DNA from: Ephydatia muelleri
Taxonomy: Eukaryota; Porifera; Demospongiae; Spongillida; Spongillidae
Assembly (NCBI GenBank): GCA_013339895.1
Contig: JABACO010000015.1
Coordinates: 6,412,957-6,476,956 of the forward strand
Reading direction: 5' to 3'
Length of the DNA: 64,000 nucleotides
In this document: positions 43,562 to 55,257 of the stretch, piece by piece
How positions within the stretch are numbered: position 1 is the stretch's first letter
Layout of the letters: each line of letters starts with the position of its first letter
Made by a program: the position numbers and the translations under genes
The notes under the pieces: generated by a model
What the model was told of the DNA's origin: nothing
The model's database searches: none
What the model saw: only the letters and a program-made list of their open reading frames with translations

Positions 43562-44800
43562 CTAATCTTTAGTTTCTGGTCCCCGCCCACATACTTTTTT
43601 CGGAAAACCTGTTATCGGGACTATGATCATATTCATATACATAATCATATGCAATAGCTTCTCACGTGTGTAGAGCTCTAGTCTTATTCTTTGAACAAGC
43701 CCTAACCCTAACCTTAACCCTAGGTTTACCTGACAGAATGGTGGGTGCAATTTCACATAGTCTCCAGAATGAACCAATTCTGAGCTCTGAGAGACGACTG
43801 CTCTGTATTCGTGTATGTCACCATCCATGATACCCATGTGCACAATTACACCAAATGGAGGCGGATCCTGCTGCTCAAGTTCTTGTACTGTTCCGTGCGT
43901 TGCAGTACAGTGGATCTTGAGTGCATTGAATGGACCATGGTAGGAAGTTGCCTATGGCATGGGCAGCCAAAAGTCACATAACATCCTTTACACTGCTGTG
44001 CCTGGCTTATAGCTTTCAAAACCTTGCTCGGCACCGAATTCAAAAACTCTGAACCTGGTCTGAGCTGTAAAGGTCTTGAAGGCCTTTGCTACACCTGTGA
44101 TAAAGCGGCAGTTATACACAGATGCACATGCATATTAGAACACCTTTCATTGCTGTCATAGTAGCCTCCATTACATATGTAGCACAAGTGCTCAACAACG
44201 GCAAAGTGATTTGCGATATCCTGACTAGGAGCTTGCTTTATTGCTGTAGATGTTTTGCAAACGTACAGTGGAGTTAAATGATTCACACCTAACAGTAAGG
44301 CAATAAATTTATATACATGGACATATGTAAGGACTTACCGTTCTGCACTAAAGGCGGGTGAAGGACCATAGTTCTTCATACTGTCAACAAGATGCAGAAG
44401 GTAACGAACCTTCTGCTTGTGCAACAGTTTTGGCATAAAGTTTCTTACGGAGTGCACAAAATCTATGCAGATCTGCTGCCATGCATTTGCCTCAGTAGGA
44501 TAAAAGAAATCGCAATATGCTGTGCGAAACACCTACCAGAAATAATGAAGTACCATATGAGATACGCATTCACTTATAATACATTGTGTACTTACTGTTG
44601 ACAAAGCCAGTAACACTTTCCGTTCTCCCTCTCCAATGTATGGACTTAATATAAAGAGAGCCATCTGAGACCAGGCCTTGTAGTCTCTCCCAACATGCCT
44701 TTTGCACTTTGGACAAGGTGGGCATTACCTCTTTCAAGAAATACTTGCAAGCAGAGGACGACTTAATTATAAAGAATTGGGTGGCCAAAAGGCCACACAT
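43562..44800 (-). pseudogene. Fragmented gene of an unrecognised, probably transposon-related family
   Basis: Minus-strand exon-like pieces with plausible splice borders are seen at about 44,800-44,600 (EVMPTLSKVQKACWERLQGL), 44,532-44,338 (YLLHLVDSMKNYGPSPAFSA then ER before a GTAAGT donor), about 44,290-44,140 (IKQAPSQDIANHFAVVEHLC) and about 43,843-43,730 (HEYRAVVSQSSELVHSGDYV). The combination of a Tyr/Phe-Gly-Pro-Ser, Ser/Thr-Glu-Arg segment with an APSQDIA segment recalls a widespread repetitive protein family in fungi and animals that I cannot name with certainty. The pieces are short and the ends are not defined, so I treat it as a remnant. Confidence 0.4.
43700..43723. repeat. Interstitial telomere-like repeats
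   Basis: About four units of CCCTAA (one as CCTTAA) occur in a row, the animal telomere motif TTAGGG on the other strand, at an internal position. Confidence 0.8.
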
Positions 44801-45192
44801 TGATACTTTTGGGTGGCCATTTTAAAGAATTGGTCGGCCCTTTACTATTTACAGTAATTACTAGTAAAAGTTACAGTCAATAGTTCATCTATGTATGTGA
44901 ACATATTCACAAGCTATTACACTGTAAGCATAACAGGCAATTGTATTAACACTTAGACATCTTCATGTAAGTCATCCCCAAAAACTAAATGGTCCCACTC
45001 TTCCAACATTTCGAAACATTCAGTCTCTGGATCAGAATCATCATCACCACTGTATTGTGTGTAGTACAGTGCAACAACTTCTCCTGAGCAAGAAGAAAGA
45101 TAATGTCAAACTTTTTACGTAGTTCTGCTCGATCATTGTCCGACAGTGACATTAGCGCTGCTATTATTGGCGTGGAAGCGGCACTTTATTGA

Positions 45193-45537
45193 TTAACCTC
45201 GAGTGGCTGATCCCTTCTCCAGGCATAGAATTGACATTGCATGTTGATGTTGTTCACTCTTTGCATGGTCTCTAATTGTGCTTGTACGCAGTGAATTGGC
45301 CCCGGTGATCCATCGATTGCTGTAATTATGTCGTCCGATTATTTTACTTTTGTACTTAGCACAAATTGTACATTTCAGATGAGTCATGTACGTTTTTCCA
45401 GCAGACGTTTCAGTTGCGCAGCCCATCCATGTAACAGCCTTCAGTTCACTATAAAAGTCATGGCGCCACTTCTGGTACGTTGAAAACGTTACCTTTCTCT
45501 TTGTAGATTCGACTTCAGTAGCCATCTGCTCGCGCAC
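45193..45537 (-). CDS. Zinc-finger exon (TTF/BED-like) of a hAT-related transposase
   Basis: A 114-codon minus-strand frame starts MREQMATEVESTKRK and contains a single putative zinc finger: HLKCTICAKYKSKI for the Cys pair and STIRDHAKSEQHQHAM for the His pair, separated by WITGANSLRTS. Such N-terminal fingers are typical of a group of hAT-related transposases and of domesticated genes such as ZNF862/C17orf113-type proteins. No catalytic domain of that kind is seen nearby, so this is either a first exon or a relic. The neighbouring fragment at 43.6-44.8 kb lies on the same strand and could belong to the same element. Confidence 0.55.
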   Translation of the reverse strand: MREQMATEVESTKRKVTFSTYQKWRHDFYSELKAVTWMGCATETSAGKTYMTHLKCTICAKYKSKIIGRHNYSNRWITGANSLRTSTIRDHAKSEQHQHAMSILCLEKGSATRG

Positions 45538-45540
45538 ATC

Positions 45541-46223
45541 AACTTATTTCGAACGCAAAAGGTTAAGCGTTAAATTATATTGCGGATTACTTAGCTGAAA
45601 ATTAAAACATCGAGCCACCCTCCAATTGATCTTATCTAGTAACCGCACATGTAAATAAAACCCAGTCGGCCAAATGGCCGATTGCTTAACTAAATTGCTC
45701 GGTTGTTTTAGAGAAATGATCTGAAATTGGCCGTGGCCGCCTGCTATTTCATGCTCTGTGCAAGCACCCAGTAGTATGGTGTGTAATACTTCTATCGGTA
45801 GGCACCTATATGTGCATAGAGAATGGTGTTGATAGCATTAGTGCTTTACATAATGATCTCACCTGTATATATCACCTGGTACGTGCAACATTGGATTGTT
45901 AACACCAAACAATGTATGGTGATCTGCTTGTAATTGTTCCGTTGGTTGAGAAAGAATCACTTCCATCTGCAATAGAGAGTTCTGTATCGTCTTTTCAGTA
46001 GATATCAAGTGTGGAGAAGCATCTCTGTCAACCTACATTTTAGATAACAGAATGTTTAAACGTACACAGTACAATACGCTGAAATGCGTACCGTACATAA
46101 CCTACAATACTTCTTAGCTGAACCACCTACATGGTTGAGCAACTGGGATGCCTTGGGATTATCGCAAATGATGCACAGCAAAGGAATTGTTCATTCGCAG
46201 TAACTGCCAGCAGTAGCAGACCC

Positions 46224-46267
<44 letters not shown>

Positions 46268-46465
46268 TGTACTAATCATGTTCATTTATTGCTTATTGCA
46301 GTTCACATATGGTCAGCTTGTGGCAACTATTAACTAACCGACAGAACAAGACGTAAGCAAGAACACTCAACAACACACATGGGAGAGCATATATATGATG
46401 TTCAGAACTAGCCAACCTTTTTAACACCGAACTGGACATGTTATGAATAATAGGTGTGGTTTTGG
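45541..46465. other. Intergenic DNA with (GT)n tract
   Basis: A GT run lies at about 46,229-46,266. No gene or clear terminal inverted repeat of the neighbouring RAG1-like gene is seen. Confidence 0.4.
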
Positions 46466-49400
46466 ATGGAGCACCACATAACGAAAGTCAAGGAGCGTTG
46501 CAGAGTGTGTGGTCGCTTCTTGGTGGAGGCTAGGGAAAAGAAAACAAGGAGCTCTCTGAGTTTGCAGCTGATTTGTACACTGTCTTTACTATTAACACCA
46601 GCAATGACATAGTTAACACTCACCCTCCTTGCTTCTGCTACCATTGCAAACTGGTACTGGATAAATGCCTGCTACATGTAGCACAAGATCAGCAGCAGCT
46701 CACACCATTCAGAAGCATAGTCCCTTTTGAGTGGAAGCCACACACTGCAGTTGACTGGGGGGTTTAGTAGTGAATAAATACACATTTTTTAAAAAACATT
46801 CCTGTTCACCTTTTTTTTTCTTAATTACATTCAGATCTGCCATCCTAAACCACTAAGGGATAAAACATCACCACCCTGTGGTCGCCCAGCCACACACAGC
46901 CCACAGAAGATCATTGCAGGCATTCGAGCAATAGCCCCTCCCACTGAATCCTTACTGGATGACCACTTTACTGGACAGCTCCGCAATCCTGGAGCAACTG
47001 CAGTGTCCCATATGCCTGAAGATTTTACACCAGCCTCTGGAGCTCCCATGTAGGGCACTGGTGTGCACTGCCTGCATGGTCGAGTGGTTCAAGGTGTTCA
47101 ACTGTAGTGGGGTTAAGTGTCCATGCTGCTTCCATGACACTCCAATAACTGCACCCCAGCTAAAGGCAGCACCACTATTGATCCAGACACTGTTGAGGGA
47201 CATAGTACTCCAGTGTCAAACCTGTAGGAAGGACATTAAGGCTTGCGAGTATGGCACACACCCGTGCAATGGTGAATCAACGAAGGCTGACCTGCAGACA
47301 GCATTTTCGTGTGCTCAGAAGGTTGGCTTCCCGCACTCCCTCTCAGCCAATTACGATTCCCACTGGAGGAACAGTTAAGCATATTATCAATTCCATGACA
47401 TCATAATAATACACATGTACGTACCTCATTAGCCCCTCACATTTATGCACATCACCCAGGCCCGCACGCCTACCAAGACAGCAAGTCATTAAGCGCCGAT
47501 GCATACACATGCTAAACATCCGAGAAGTAGTGAGCCAGGAGGAGTCTTCTGCCCTTCTTCGGAGAGAGCTTGATTACCTCAGCACATCAGACTGGCAAAT
47601 ACTCTTGCAAGAGGCTGGTATTGTAAGTGCGATTGGACCAGGGGAAGCATTGGCTATATACGCTGGCCTTGGAATGCCATGGTCAAAGCTAAGAGTGCTT
47701 AGAAGGTGACGTGTATACCACAGTGCATATTACTGATGCATTACTCCTGTGACAAATAGCCCAAAATACATGGATGATTTTCTTACTTCAAATAGGTGGT
47801 TGAAGGCCTCTGGTGTCTCCATTTCCTGTGAGGAGAAGATGAGGCAGATTGCTAGAGGGTTGCTAGGCGAGAATCTTCAAGGGGAAGTAGCCCCACCTTC
47901 ATTCTGCCTAAGCTCCGGTGGGGAGGAGATACGAGGAGCGCCACTTGTTTTCATGCCAGATCTCAACCAAAAGGTTATACAGATGTTGGACGATGACCAC
48001 AGGTAAGGAATACTTATATCTGTAAGTAAAGGTGATGTGTACATGCCACATACTCATAGTGTTGGACGGCTTACCTGGCGTAACGGCATCATACCCCAAA
48101 CTGAAGTGTGGGTGAAGCTTGGTGGTGACAAAGAAGGAAATACCACCAAAATGAATTTCCAAATCATCAATGTACCCACACCTAACACCATCCATAACAC
48201 CTGTGTCTTCTGCTGTTTTGCAGCCACTGACAGTGTGACCAACCTTCACAGTGCTACTGGACCACTACAGAGACCAGGTGAAGCAGCTGAAGGGCATGAA
48301 GTGGAGGTATATGTTCTGATTATCACTTAAGTGCAGTCTAAATCAATACACATACATCCAGGGAATACACTATTAAGGTGTTCATGTGTGGTGACTTTGA
48401 GTTTCTTACCAGGATGTATGGCTTATCCGGCGCCACTGGTATGTTAGTTGACAAGAGACTATACATAATCCAATTGTTACAGGGAAGTACCCTTGCTTAA
48501 TCTGCGAGATTCCACAGAAGCAAATGGCAGTACCACCTTCTTTAAGGAAATGCTATCCACTACGATCCTTGGAGCACATTCAAGAGAGCCACAAGCAGTT
48601 CATGGCTGCTGGAGGGAAAAGAAAAAAAGTGAAGAACTACATGAACTATGTGACTGAGCCCATTTTTGATATCCCCATCGATCAGGTACACAAATGAATT
48701 GATGAGAGTAGCATACATATGCGTATAATGCAATTTCATGCACTTTCACAAATAGGTGTGCCTACCTGGGCTGCACATCACTCAGGGCATCTTTGTGAAG
48801 ATATTTGACCTGCTGGAAGATGCTTGCCACCAATTGGACCTGCAGCTAGCTTACACATACACTGAAGAAAGCAGCAGCTCATCCTCCTTCACAAAGTATG
48901 CTGAAGAGCTGCACAAGCTGCAGGTGGCCAAGGCCAAGCTGACTGAAGCCCAGGATGCAATGGCAACACTGGAGGAAGCCATTACATATATCGCAATAGC
49001 ACATGGGGTGGACAGCCCTGGAGATCACCGAGTTCCTTATGCAGCAGGCCGAAGACATGAGGCAATCTGTGGAAAAGATGGTAGACAACAGTGTTATTAA
49101 GAAAGCATTATGCATGACTTACATGTTGACCATTATAACCAAACATAAACAGCAGGAGGAAATGGCCAACACCACCAAAGTCACAAAGAGTTTGCTGCTC
49201 ATGATGGTCCATTTGTGCAAGGTCTGGGACAATGCCTTTGGTGTCCATAGACAACAATACTTTGGGGGCACATTTGTTGGAAACCACATTCACAAGGCAC
49301 TCAAGGTTCGAATTGTAATTAAATACACAGTTTTTTTTTTACCAACTACATTCTCATTAGCCCTCAAACATTGAGTGTTTAAGCAGCTGCATGGTGGAGG

Positions 49401-49915
49401 TGGCTAAAGCAAAGTGCCCTGCCCTAGTAGCCTCTGCTACCAGGGAGCAGACAGGGTTTAGGCGATCTCTATCCCTACTAAGGCAGTGCCACCAGATTTA
49501 TGACCAAAATTACATTGATGAATCCCAATGTAATGAGCTTGGTAAGTGAATAACTGTATTCAAAATGATACTGCCTGTAATATGTACATTGTACAATGTA
49601 TCAACAGAAACTCTAATAGCACACTTTATGGAGGACTTCAGGTCTTCATTCCCTGACTCCTCCATACCAGTTAAGATGCACATGCTTGAAGAGCACACAG
49701 TGCCATGGGCCAGGAAAACGCATGTTGGATTTGGCCTCCTGGGAGAACAGGAGGCTGAATCCATACATGCAAGGTTCAACGGACTACAAAGAACGTACCA
49801 CTCAGTACCTGACAAGGTTCAACAATTGGTGCTAATGGTAAAGGAGCATCTCCTCTCCGTGGCTCCACAAAATGTGGCAGCGATCCCTCCTCTTACCAAG
49901 CGAATCAAGCAATGA
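46466..49915 (+). pseudogene. RAG1-like (N-RAG-TP-type) gene: RAG1 N-terminal zinc region, RING and DDE-like core
   Basis: The start MEHHITKVKERCRVCGRFLV opens a region that follows the order of the vertebrate RAG1 N-terminal zinc region: CRVCG, then THPPCFCYHCKLVLDKC, then FEWKPHTA. A RING follows at about 46,990-47,150 (CPICLKILHQPLELPC, CTACMVEWF, CPCC), then CQTCRKDIKACEYGTHPC. Later exons (about 47,490-47,706; 47,796-48,002; 48,040-48,314; 48,378-48,441; 48,482-48,686; 48,757-49,304; 49,390-49,541; 49,609-49,915) give a core with candidate catalytic acids: Asp in WVKLGGDKEG, Asp in KVFMCGDFEFLTRMYGLSGA before a CLIC pair, and Glu in GFGLLGEQEAESIHARFNG. The frame breaks near 46,535, 46,955, 48,245 and 49,000, so it is decayed or mis-sequenced. 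In molluscs a RAG1-N-terminus-bearing transposon (N-RAG-TP) is known; I infer kinship. Confidence 0.65.
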
Positions 49916-50612
49916 CATGATTGCTATTCTCACGTAACTTTGGTATTAAAAATCACTGGCAAAAAAAAGGTTGGCTTTTAGCAAATACAACTGTACGGTA
50001 GTATCTTCTAACTCCTTCAAGATTCAGCTTTGGTTTTGACTTTCTATCAGTTGGGAACGTAGATAATTCGCTTCCAACAGGAGGTACATCGAGAGTTACC
50101 CGCTTTCACGAGCTATAGCGCGCCATGGCAACGAAATTGTAATCACTATAAATAGGAAAAAGATGCTTTCAAATGGCGACAATAACCAACTTGTTTGTGC
50201 TGGCTCACGTTTTTGTTCTACCTTGTGGTTGTCATGGGCGTTGCTAAGGCACTACGTAATCATTTCAATATTTCGGGTAACTAACCTAGTGTCCACAAAA
50301 TGTATGGCCGCAAACAGCCATGCAGTTTGTTTCATGATTAATAATTCTACCCACCAGCTGCTACCCATGATTTAAGGGGCTAACAACAAGTTCTAAACAA
50401 CAGATCCATTGTGCCGCATCTGAGTTGAAAGGTTTCGGGAGCAGCACAGCTACCGGTGGGAATCTACTGTGAGTCCAGATCTATGTGTGATGTGTGTATA
50501 CATGTATGTGTGTGCGTGTATGTGTGTGTGTGTGTGTGTATACATGTGTGTGTGTTTGTGTGATGCGTATGTGTGTGTATGTTTGAGTGTGTGTTGTGTA
50601 TGTGTATGTTTT

Positions 50613-50669
<57 letters not shown>

Positions 50670-52585
50670 CTGCAGACTGCAGATCAACTGGTGTTGTGTG
50701 TAGAGTGGTGTGGTGCCTGATGGGGTAGGGAGAAATAAACCCCATCCCCAAATATTTTGCGGGGGGTACATAAGTTTCAGAATGCATCTGTACCATTTTC
50801 TCCATTACCTCTCAAATCCAAAACACCTCCAACACCCCATCCCCCCCCCCCCCCCCCCCCCCCCGGTGTACATGTACACATGTGCTGTACATGTGTACAA
50901 GCGAGTATGAATGTCTTGTTAGTTGTAGAGGGAGCATGTACAACCTTTCCCCCCTCACAGGTGTCAGTACTACATGGACCTGCACTCAGGGTCGCACATC
51001 GAACATGACTTGCCAGAACCCATCTGTACATGGATTGGATTTTACTAGCAATCAAGCCCAAGATGTCATTAGAACTGTACCTGACCCACTAAGATGTGTA
51101 CTCTTACCTCATGAACCTGTTTGTTTATTCATTATGATTTATAAAGCGGATGTTATGGTGCATGTACAACACAGGTCCTATGTACCCAATGCTACGTACT
51201 GTTCATTGCATAGGCCGTTAGCCCAAATATCGTGATTATCTAAACAAATAGGTTACATTCCTGCTCACAAAAGACAGAACTCGATTGGCAAAGACAACAT
51301 GATTCCTAATCTCATATGTAGATAAGCTAAGATGGGTGCATGGTATCTTGTCATGGGTTTCTCATGACCTAGGTAAATAGACATGAATGGTCAGATATTT
51401 TGTGCTATAATGTCCCTGTGTCTCCTTCCGTACACTATCCACATGCTTATGCACTCCTTGATTTAGTTGTCATGACAACCTGAACTCAGATATCCATGGT
51501 GGATATGAACCTCTCTTCCCCCACTCCCCCTCCACCACCCCCCCCCCCCCCCCACCCCCCACCCCCTACCAGTATGACGCATGCCATTCTCTGACCCCAG
51601 GTAGAAGTCATTTTAAGAGCTATATAGATGCTCATAGCTCTGGAATAAGTTCGGTTATCATGATATCCTGAAACTCAGGTCTATTCCATTTAACATGATA
51701 GTGATTGTAACGTATATAGACAACAATAACACGAGCCCTATATAGTATCCCATTGTAACGGTAGTACAGCCCGACCGATATGACTGAAAGCAGTAGATGT
51801 AGTATTGCCGCTTTGAATTTGTGAGTCAATCTTTTGTTATGATGCCCCGCCTCTTTCCATGTACCTAAACCGCGGTCAAGTTAGTTTGACTTGAAAGTGA
51901 CTCAGAGATGCTCTGCACTGTAATCCGAATAGTTATTTGTTACAGTTCAGCTTAGTTTGAATGTACTACGCATGCCTGGTTTGTGGCAAGCAATCGTCGG
52001 TTCGGATTCTGCGTTGCTTACAAAGATCTGGTCTTCGATTATTAAAGGAAGTACAATAGCATTGTAACTTCGATGCTTTCGCTGTAATCTGAATAGCATC
52101 GATGATTTGTTATTATGCCCCGCCCCTTTCTTTATAGAGCAAGTGCCCAATTGAAAGAGTCTATTATAAGGAACAAACCTCTCCGTCTCTGAGATTACGC
52201 GCGTATGTGCCACATCATCATAAGTACACTCAATTGTACACAAGCAAAATAGTGATTAAAAATCAATAAAGGCACACCACACTCAAGCGCAATTGTCCAT
52301 TATCCATGTTGTCACAAGCATGATTATGTTCTGCATTGTCAGATGTTGAGTCACCATCGCCTTGGCAAGTCAAAAAAAAAAAGGTGGCATGTGTCGTAAA
52401 TCATAAAATATATGGACTAGTAGTGGACGATATGCCCACTATACAACCCACTATACAACACACACAGACATCGTACTCACAGACAGACATGCTGCAGATA
52501 CTGTTGCATCCCCGCTTAATTCAATTAATATGTTGGAAGCGGGCATGTACCAGAGTGTTTTAGCATTTTATCAAATAACATCAAT
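49916..52585. other. Intergenic DNA with microsatellites and poly-C tracts
   Basis: It contains an imperfect (GT)n tract at about 50,485-50,667, a poly-C run at 50,847-50,864 and another at about 51,535-51,570. ORFs here are low-complexity or featureless; no gene is supported. Confidence 0.5.
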
Positions 52586-52589
52586 ATAA

Positions 52590-54332
52590 TGGATACAGAA
52601 TGCATTCAACATGGTCTCACGCCAGGGATTACTTGATGAATGCCTCTTGCACTTTCCCGAGCTAATGCCGTGGGCATCATGGTGCTACGGACAGCATCCC
52701 AAACTTTTTTACTCTATGGGAACCCTATCATCTGAAACGGGTGTCCAACAAGGGGATCCTCTGGGGCCTTTATTCTTTTGCCTAGTCTTACAGAAACTGG
52801 TAGGCACTATAGCTACCGATGAAGTGTCATCACACCTTTTGTACCACAAATGGTATATGGATGATGGGGCTGTAGCAGGTTCAGAGAAGGCTGTCGCCAG
52901 GGTGATCACCATACTTAGTGAGCTGGGTCCACAATTAGGCCTTTTCCTCAATGTTTCTAAATGCGAGGTTTTTTCCAAGGGAAACATGAATTCCTTCCCA
53001 CCGGGTATGAAGCGGTCCAATACACCTAACATGGAGGTACTGGGAGCTCCCATCGGTGATATCTTGTTTTGTGCTAAATTTGTTGCAAATCAGCACGCCA
53101 AGGCAAATGTTCTGCTCTCAAGGCTGCAGCAAGTTGGATCCAAAGACCCACAGGTTGCTTATCTGTTGCTTCGCTTCTGTGGTAGCTTCTGTAAAATGGT
53201 CCATTTGGCAAGATCTACACCACCATCCTTGGTTGCTGAAGGGCTAGGCATTTTTGACCGGGACATCCGTCGATGTTTTACAGAGTGCACAAGCGTAGAC
53301 GTCTCCGATGTTGCTTGGATGCAAGCTCAGTTGAGTCCTAGTAGGGGAGGCCTGGGTCTTCGCAGTCTCAGACTCCATTCAAGTGCTTGTTTCATTGCTT
53401 CCATGGGTCATTTTGGTATTGCTTTTGGAGAGAACCACCACTTGGAGCAGTCCCTTATTGAGTTTAATGGCGCCGTTGAGGGGATGGAGGGTATTGGTTT
53501 ACAGGACATAATCGATGCTCCTCCCCACCAAAGGCAACTGTCATCCATGATCGAAGACCACCAGTTCAAGATTATCTTTGACCATACTTATTCACCGGCT
53601 AACTGTGCCCGGCTCCTCTCGGTGTCCTCTCCCCATGCCTCAGCTTGGCTTTCAGTTATGCCAACTCCCCACAAGAACTTACACCTCGATCCTCCTGAAT
53701 TTCAGATGGCTCTAAAATGGTGGCTCGGATTAGACACCTCTCAAAACGGCTCCAGTTGTTCATTCTGTCCATCACACGCCCTAGACCCCCTGGGTCACCA
53801 TGCTCTTACTTGTAAAAGTGGATGCGACTCAATCTTCAGGCACAACTCTCTGCGTGACACCTTCTGGGAATCGTGTAAGCTGGCCTGTATTGCAGGTCAA
53901 ATAGAGGCAGGTAGTGGCTTGGATGTTGAGGGAAGCCGCACACGCCCCGCAGATATCTTGCTGCCTAATTGGGAGTTTGGCAAACCTGCCGCATTGGATT
54001 TCACCATCACATCAGCGCTAAATCCTTCTACTTTGAATGAAGCGAGTGTGATGGCTGGGTTTGCTGCGTCGGCTGCTGAAGTTCGCAAGCATGTCGCCAA
54101 CGACGAAAAATGCAGTCGTCTGGGCTGGGTCTGTATCCCCTTATCAGTGGAGACGTATGGTTGTTGGGGAGAAGAAGCTGGTAGATGTCTTGACAGACTC
54201 GCCACGCGGATTGCCACTCGAACAGGCTGTCCCAAGTCTTCTGCGGTGTCTGGGCTTTATGGAAGACTAAGTATTGGCCTGATCAGGGCCAACGCTAGGG
54301 CATTACTGGCTAGGTCGTCTTCACTTTCGTAA
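52590..54332 (+). CDS. 5'-truncated non-LTR retrotransposon ORF: RT, zinc knuckle and endonuclease-like domain
   Basis: The open frame enters in the middle of a reverse transcriptase: NAFNMVSRQGLL, then GVQQGDPLGPLFFCLVLQKL, the catalytic WYMDDGA box and LFLNVSKCEVF. It continues with thumb/linker sequence (SRGGLGLRSLRLHSSACF), a zinc knuckle (CSFCPSHALDPLGHHALTC with RHNSLRDTF), and a restriction-like endonuclease segment (TRPADILLPNWEFG, AALDFTITSALN), then ends LIRANARALLARSSSLS. This order of RT, CCHC and endonuclease is that of R2/NeSL/CRE-like non-LTR elements, which act by target-primed reverse transcription. A stop lies just upstream of NAFN, so the finger domain and the first Asp motif are missing. 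This is a 5'-truncated insertion; 573 codons remain from the first ATG. Confidence 0.8.
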   Translation, partial: WIQNAFNMVSRQGLLDECLLHFPELMPWASWCYGQHPKLFYSMGTLSSETGVQQGDPLGPLFFCLVLQKLVGTIATDEVSSHLLYHKWYMDDGAVAGSEKAVARVITILSELGPQLGLFLNVSKCEVFSKGNMNSFPPGMKRSNTPNMEVLGAPIGDILFCAKFVANQHAKANVLLSRLQQVGSKDPQVAYLLLRFCGSFCKMVHLARSTPPSLVAEGLGIFDRDIRRCFTECTSVDVSDVAWMQAQLSPSRGGLGLRSLRLHSSACFIASMGHFGIAFGENHHLEQSLIEFNGAVEGMEGIGLQDIIDAPPHQRQLSSMIEDHQFKIIFDHTYSPANCARLLSVSSPHASAWLSVMPTPHKNLHLDPPEFQMALKWWLGLDTSQNGSSCSFCPSHALDPLGHHALTCKSGCDSIFRHNSLRDTFWESCKLACIAGQIEAGSGLDVEGSRTRPADILLPNWEFGKPAALDFTITSALNPSTLNEASVMAGFAASAAEVRKHVANDEKCSRLGWVCIPLSVETYGCWGEEAGRCLDRLATRIATRTGCPKSSAVSGLYGRLSIGLIRANARALLARSSSLS

Positions 54333-54500
54333 AGACTTTAAGTACATGTAGGTGTGTTGTATATGAAATATATTATAAATTTATATAATTCAATAAATAA
54401 CAATTGTATTATTATTAATATAATTATAAATAATTAAACAGTAGCATGTACCAATAACATAAACAAAATGAAATCACGAGGGAGTCCTAAACTAAAGTTT

Positions 54501-55240
54501 TTAACCCTCTGGGATCAGGGTGCCGACACGTGAAAGTAAGGCCCTGGCTGCGCAGCGAACCAAAGTGAGGTTGAGTCGTTGGTAAATGCTGACCAAGGCT
54601 TTGGACTTGCTGCAATGTAACTGTAAGGCCAGCCAAGCTGCTAGACGAGAGGAGTCCCTGGCTTCTGTTCCCCAGCACCCATAGGTCTCGACAGCCAGTG
54701 GAATGCAAACCCACCCCAAGGCCCTGCCTGCACTTGGGGTCGTTGAAGATGTGTTTGCACACCTCAGCCATCCGAGCTGCAGAACCACCTGTGACCTTCG
54801 CGTCAGGCAAAGAAATAGGGTTAAGCGGAGAGGTCACTGTGATATCGAAAGCAGCTGGTTTGCCTGTGGACCAATTGGGCACCAGGTAGTCGGCTGGCCG
54901 GCTTCGGGAACCATCAGCCTCAGTCCCTCCTCCCACCTCGAGTTGACCACCCAGGCGAGCCCTGTGGCAGAATTGGGCAACGACATCACGCAGGCTGTTG
55001 TGGCGCAGGACAGCGTCCCCGCCTCCCCGGCACATTAAGGCATGGTGACCAAGAGAGTCTAACTGGTGGTCAGGGCAATGAGGGCACCAAAGGTGTGGTG
55101 ACGTGTCGACGCCCAGCCACCATTTGAGGGCCACCTGGAACCATGCTGGGTCCATATGCAGGTTGAGGCCCCTAGCTGGGATGACCGACAACCAGGATGA
55201 CGCGTGGCAGGATGCAACCGAGAGCAGGCGAGCACAGTAT
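54501..55240 (-). pseudogene. Second R2-like 3' fragment, opposite orientation
   Basis: The minus strand encodes the same zinc-knuckle/endonuclease region (CPHCPDHQLDSLGHHALMC, SRPADYLVPNWSTGKPAAFD). After one frameshift near 54,715 it encodes the terminal segment (GWVCIPLAVETYGCWG, LVRCAARALLSR), ending at 54,501. Only the last third of the element is present. The sequence differs clearly from the + copy, so it is an older or separate subfamily. The two copies face each other tail to tail across an AT-rich stretch (54,355-54,440). Confidence 0.8.
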
Positions 55241-55257
55241 TGACACTTTATTATTAT

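Noticed and set aside
51947-52243. Minus-strand 98-codon ORF
   Set aside because: No domain character and no homology to other parts of the window.
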